Source: Bog-473 sp963787485 (lineage in GTDB: Bacteria; Actinomycetota; Acidimicrobiia; Acidimicrobiales; RAAP-2). From it: a stretch of DNA of 64,000 nucleotides. Below the pieces are notes generated by a model. It was not told where the DNA came from. It searched no databases and saw only the letters and a program-made list of their open reading frames with translations. The position numbers and the translations under genes are program-made. Position 1 is the stretch's first letter. Each line of letters opens with the position of its first letter. The stretch is from contig CAWBDF010000005.1 in NCBI GenBank assembly GCA_963787485.1, forward strand, positions 169,349-233,348, given 5' to 3'. Below, piece after piece: positions 60,871 to 64,000 of the stretch.

Positions 60871-61473
60871 TTATGACTCATACGATGTGGGCATCGACTG
60901 AGCAGCCCGTTTGTTCCACCCGTGAAAGTTCGAATAATCGCTTGCGTCCCAGGCCTGGCGTAGTCCCGGTTTGCTCAGGTCCCAATCGGGTCGGATTTCG
61001 GCGGAGGCGGCGCAAAGGTCCGACCACAAGTCGTAGAACGACGGGCGGCCCCAGAACCAGTAGCCGTTGTAGATGCGGTGGATCACAAGTCCCGGCTTGA
61101 GTACCAGCGTGTGAGGAATCATCGGATCGTGGTCGGGATCCGTGTATTCCTGGATGTCGAGATCCTTTTGAATCGTCCGATCGGGATCCGAGAGAAATGT
61201 CCATTGGGCGCCGACCGACAAGCGGAACTCCTGCGTGGTGTGGTGGTCGTCGGTCGAGATCGTGACGATCTGAGTGTAGGCAACGGCGATTTTTGCGTAG
61301 TTGGTCGCGAGCTCCAGGTGTTGTTGGTGCTCCTTCGGACAGTAGTTGCCCCGTGCCAGCGTGAGGATCATTGGGTCAGCACCTTGAAGCTCACTGAGCC
61401 GACGTACCGTGTTTGTGTGGTCCGGCAGTGCGTAGTCGGGAAAAACCCCGCCAGGTTTCATGTCCGATCGCAT
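60871..61473 (-). CDS. Redoxin (AhpC/TSA-like) domain protein
   Basis: A 200-residue thioredoxin-fold protein of the peroxiredoxin type: GGVFPDYALPDHTNTVRRLS, MILTLARGNYCPKEHQQHLE with Cys at the peroxidatic position (usual TxxC is replaced by GNYC), IVTISTDDHHTTQEFRLSVG and WTFLSDPDRTIQKDLDIQEY. The active-site Thr is not obvious, so peroxidase activity is uncertain. ATG preceded by GGAGGC. Confidence 0.8.
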   Translation of the reverse strand: MRSDMKPGGVFPDYALPDHTNTVRRLSELQGADPMILTLARGNYCPKEHQQHLELATNYAKIAVAYTQIVTISTDDHHTTQEFRLSVGAQWTFLSDPDRTIQKDLDIQEYTDPDHDPMIPHTLVLKPGLVIHRIYNGYWFWGRPSFYDLWSDLCAASAEIRPDWDLSKPGLRQAWDASDYSNFHGWNKRAAQSMPTSYES

Positions 61474-61552
61474 CGTTCCAGCCTCCTTCGCTGTTGAAAG
61501 CTTGCACGCTTTGCCTCGCGTCGTCGTATGACCTCAAGGCGGAATGGCATGC

Positions 61553-61972
61553 TCACTGGCTGCGGGGATCGTCCATCGGGTCGATGTATTCGAGTCCGAG
61601 CGGTCCGACGGCCGACACTTGGGTGACGTAGGTTCCAGATTTCGCCCAGTGGAAATGCGGTGTACCGCCGGGGAGCAATACGAGCGCTCCAGGTGGATAG
61701 GCGAGTAGCCGTTCCTCATCGAACTCGCTCCCCAGGCCGATGTAGAAGACGCCGGAAATCACGGTATAGACGCGGTCCTCTGGGTGCTGATGCGGCATCA
61801 GCTTGACATTCGATGGGACCTTGACCCGGATGACGTACGGCTCCGGTTCCGATGGGTCGCCGACGACGATCGCCAGTCGCGCCGAGGGCGGAAACGCGGG
61901 AAACGGCTTCCAATCGATCTCCTCGGGCAGAACCGACCTGTACGCGGCTTGCTCTGGTTGGTGGATCACCAT
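61553..61972 (-). CDS. Cupin-domain protein
   Basis: A 139-residue single-cupin protein. Cupin motif 1 is MPHQHPEDRVYTVISGVFYI (HxH plus Glu), and motif 2 is PPGALVLLPGGTPHFHWAK with the final His. It can bind a metal; activity unknown. The ATG at 61972 is used because it begins the conserved region; six codons upstream are less likely. It lies downstream of a 255-base gap and is divergent from the GH15 gene. Confidence 0.85.
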   Translation of the reverse strand: MVIHQPEQAAYRSVLPEEIDWKPFPAFPPSARLAIVVGDPSEPEPYVIRVKVPSNVKLMPHQHPEDRVYTVISGVFYIGLGSEFDEERLLAYPPGALVLLPGGTPHFHWAKSGTYVTQVSAVGPLGLEYIDPMDDPRSQ

Positions 61973-62227
61973 CGTTGGTCGACCTCCCAACTACCTGGTG
62001 AGTGGCCCCTGAAGACGGCTCACCCTTCAGTGGTGATGCAGCACCGACTGTAGCGCGGCGAGTTCGGTTCGGCATCGCCGACCGACCCCGCTCCGGATCG
62101 ATGTGGTTCGGGCTAGGTTCGCCGAGGACGCCAGTCCGATACCCCACCTCCGGACGCGGTGGCAGATCCGATGTTCATCGGCTGTGCCACGATCCGATCT
62201 TGGGCATCCGCGGGCGAAGGAGTTCAG

Positions 62228-64000
62228 GTGACCACGACCCCCATAGCGGACTATGCGCTCCTGTCGGACAGACATAGCGCCGCGCTGGTCAGCCGGGGTG
62301 GATCGATCGACTGGCTTTGCTTCCCACGGTTCGACAGTCCCTCAACCTTCGGTCGGCTCCTCGGCGAGAACGCCGGGCACTGGTCTTTCGGGGCTGCCAA
62401 CTCGACGGAAAGGACCAGGCGCTACCTGGACCGAACCATGGTGCTGGAGACCACGATGCGCACGCCGATGGGTGCGGTCACGATCACCGACGCACTTGCC
62501 ATGGGATATGGCAACCGAGGCCACGAACTCGGCAAAGCAGCGCCTCACGTGCTGCTGCGGCGCGCCACGTGCACTGAGGGACAGGTTGACTTGTCCTTGG
62601 AGTTCGTCCCGCGTCCCGAATACGGGTTGAATCATCCCTCGCTCGACGTGGTCGACGGTGGAGTGGCTGTGTCGGGGAGTGGTGACGCGCTGGTGCTGTC
62701 AACACCCGTGGCCCTGACGCTCGACCAGGATCGCGGCGGGGCTTCCGGCCGGTTCCAGCTCTCCCAAGGCGAAAGCATGGGCTTCGCCCTGCATCACGGG
62801 AACCGGGCCGAAGGCGATTCAGCCCGGGTCTGGAGCCCGTCGGAGATACGAGCCCGGCTCGAGGACACGGTCGCGGGATGGGAGTCGTGGTCGGAGCTTC
62901 ACCAGGCGTACGTGGGTCCGTGGCGAGACCTTGTGCACCACAGCGGGCGGGTGCTCCAGTCTCTCTCCTTCGCGCCCACGGGCGCCATCTGCGCCGCGGC
63001 GACCACGTCGTTGCCCGAGACGGTGGGTGGCTCCCGGAACTGGGATTACCGCTACGCCTGGGTGCGGGACGCTTCCTTTACGATCCAGGCCCTTTGGGTG
63101 GCGGCATGTCCCGACGAAGCCAACGAGTTCTTCGACTATGTCTCATCGTCCGCGGCCGGCTCACTCGAGCAGGGCGGCGACTTGCAGATCATGTTCGGCA
63201 TCGGCGGTGAGCGGGACCTCAGCGAGCGGGAGTTGCCGCACCTGGAGGGCTGGCGGCACTCGACGCCGGTTCGGATTGGCAACGCCGCCTGGAAACAACG
63301 CCAGCTCGACGTCTACGGCGAGTTGCTCAGCGCGGTGTACCGCATGTCTGACCACCTGTTCGACGACACCCACCGGGTCGGGCCACTGTCCGACTCGGGC
63401 AAGTGGGATACGCCGACGGACCTGGCACCAGCCACGCGAAAGTTCCTCGTGCAGCTGGCCGACACCGCCGCCCGCCGGTGGCAGGAGAAGGACCAAGGAA
63501 TCTGGGAGGTCCGGGGGGAGCCGCGTGATTTCTTGTATTCCAAGCTGATGTGCTGGGTGGCCCTCGATCGAGCGGTCATCCTGGCCGACCGTCTCAACGC
63601 CTCCTCTCGAATCGGGTCATGGACGCAGACTCGGGACCAGATCCGTGAGGCGATCGAGACCAAGGGCTGGAGCGAACGGGCCAAGGCCTTCACCCAGTTC
63701 TTTGGCTCGGACGAGCTTGACGCCTCCAACCTTATGGTGCCACTGGTGGGATTTCTCCCGGCCGACGATCCGAGGGTGCTGGCCACGGTCGACGCGACAG
63801 AGGAGCGGCTCACCGACCAGCGGGGATTGGTCTATCGCTATCGGTCCCACGACGGCCTCCAGGGTGAGGAGGGCGCCTTCCTTTTGTGCACCTTCTGGCT
63901 GGCCCAAGCCCTGGCCCGGACAGGCCAGCCGGTTCGGGCCCGGGCCGTTTTCGAGCGTGCCGCCGCGTTCGTCAATGAGGTCGGCCTGCTGGCCGAGGAG
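62228..64000 (+). CDS. GH15 glucoamylase/trehalase, cut by the right edge
   Basis: The first 591 codons of a glycoside hydrolase family 15 enzyme, open to the end of the window. An N-terminal domain (IADYALLSDRHSAALVSRGG, SIDWLCFPRFDSPSTFGRLL) precedes the catalytic (alpha/alpha)6 barrel with GGSRNWDYRYAWVRDASFTI, FQIMFGIGGERDLSEREL-like loop (LQIMFGIGGE), SDSGKWDTPTD and EGAFLLCTFWLAQALARTGQ. In actinobacteria such proteins often hydrolyse trehalose, otherwise maltooligosaccharides. The GTG at 62228 has GAAGGAG nine bases upstream. No signal peptide, so the protein acts in the cytoplasm. Confidence 0.92.
   Translation, partial: MTTTPIADYALLSDRHSAALVSRGGSIDWLCFPRFDSPSTFGRLLGENAGHWSFGAANSTERTRRYLDRTMVLETTMRTPMGAVTITDALAMGYGNRGHELGKAAPHVLLRRATCTEGQVDLSLEFVPRPEYGLNHPSLDVVDGGVAVSGSGDALVLSTPVALTLDQDRGGASGRFQLSQGESMGFALHHGNRAEGDSARVWSPSEIRARLEDTVAGWESWSELHQAYVGPWRDLVHHSGRVLQSLSFAPTGAICAAATTSLPETVGGSRNWDYRYAWVRDASFTIQALWVAACPDEANEFFDYVSSSAAGSLEQGGDLQIMFGIGGERDLSERELPHLEGWRHSTPVRIGNAAWKQRQLDVYGELLSAVYRMSDHLFDDTHRVGPLSDSGKWDTPTDLAPATRKFLVQLADTAARRWQEKDQGIWEVRGEPRDFLYSKLMCWVALDRAVILADRLNASSRIGSWTQTRDQIREAIETKGWSERAKAFTQFFGSDELDASNLMVPLVGFLPADDPRVLATVDATEERLTDQRGLVYRYRSHDGLQGEEGAFLLCTFWLAQALARTGQPVRARAVFERAAAFVNEVGLLAEE

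Noticed and set aside
1..64000. CRISPR arrays, rRNA genes, toxin-antitoxin or restriction-type defence systems
   Set aside because: I found no regular repeat-spacer array, no rRNA-like segment, and no gene with recognisable defence-system motifs.

Overview
The window is high-GC actinobacterial chromosome. A rimO-pgsA-cinA block with recA nearby, GTG-rich start sites, stop/start overlaps of the GTGA type, a mycobacterial-type LexA box in front of recA, two F420-type luciferase-like oxidoreductases and a SerB with ACT domains all point to Actinobacteria. An uncultured or little-studied relative of Acidimicrobiia is my inference, not something the sequence proves.

Layout. Positions 1-2100 are the end of an integrative element: a tyrosine recombinase and two small overlapping genes, closed by a perfect 15-bp hairpin, next to tRNA-Ser(GCT). 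Positions 2300-16300 hold rimO, pgsA, cinA, an OmpR-type two-component system, a lactonase-like gene, a GT2-GtrA/GT39 glycosyltransferase pair, a macrodomain gene with two tandem secreted paralogues, and recA. Positions 16500-27000 carry small VOC proteins, an F420-type oxidoreductase, a methyltransferase, secreted proteins, a hexapeptide acyltransferase, serB and a carotenoid-desaturase-like FAD enzyme. Positions 26800-37000 are a signalling cluster: a cyclic-nucleotide-binding protein divergent from a response regulator fused to a class III cyclase, then an ABC ATPase, a histidine kinase, two response regulators and an FtsX-type permease. Positions 37800-40400 hold a three-gene acyl-activation operon (acyl-AMP ligase, acyl carrier protein, GNAT).

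Positions 41508-53047 are a genomic island inserted in tRNA-Lys(TTT). It is bounded by a 40-bp direct repeat that copies the 3' half of the tRNA. Its catabolic genes (DUF35 protein, double SnoaL protein, hydantoinase/oxoprolinase pair, N-acyl-D-amino-acid deacylase, truncated CaiB) have visibly lower G+C than the flanks. Insertion sequences are packed at both ends: a truncated IS481, a complete IS3 with a -1 frameshift signal, and an IS3 deletion derivative nested inside an ISL3 remnant. No integrase remains in it. The core resumes at 53.1 kb with a cNMP-domain histidine kinase and a receiver/thioredoxin-reductase fusion, then assorted redox and cupin enzymes and a GH15 glucoamylase/trehalase running off the right edge.

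At least eleven frame breaks interrupt otherwise good coding sequence, most looking like one extra base. They occur in core and island alike, so some are probably sequence errors rather than gene decay. Affected genes are given as one merged feature.
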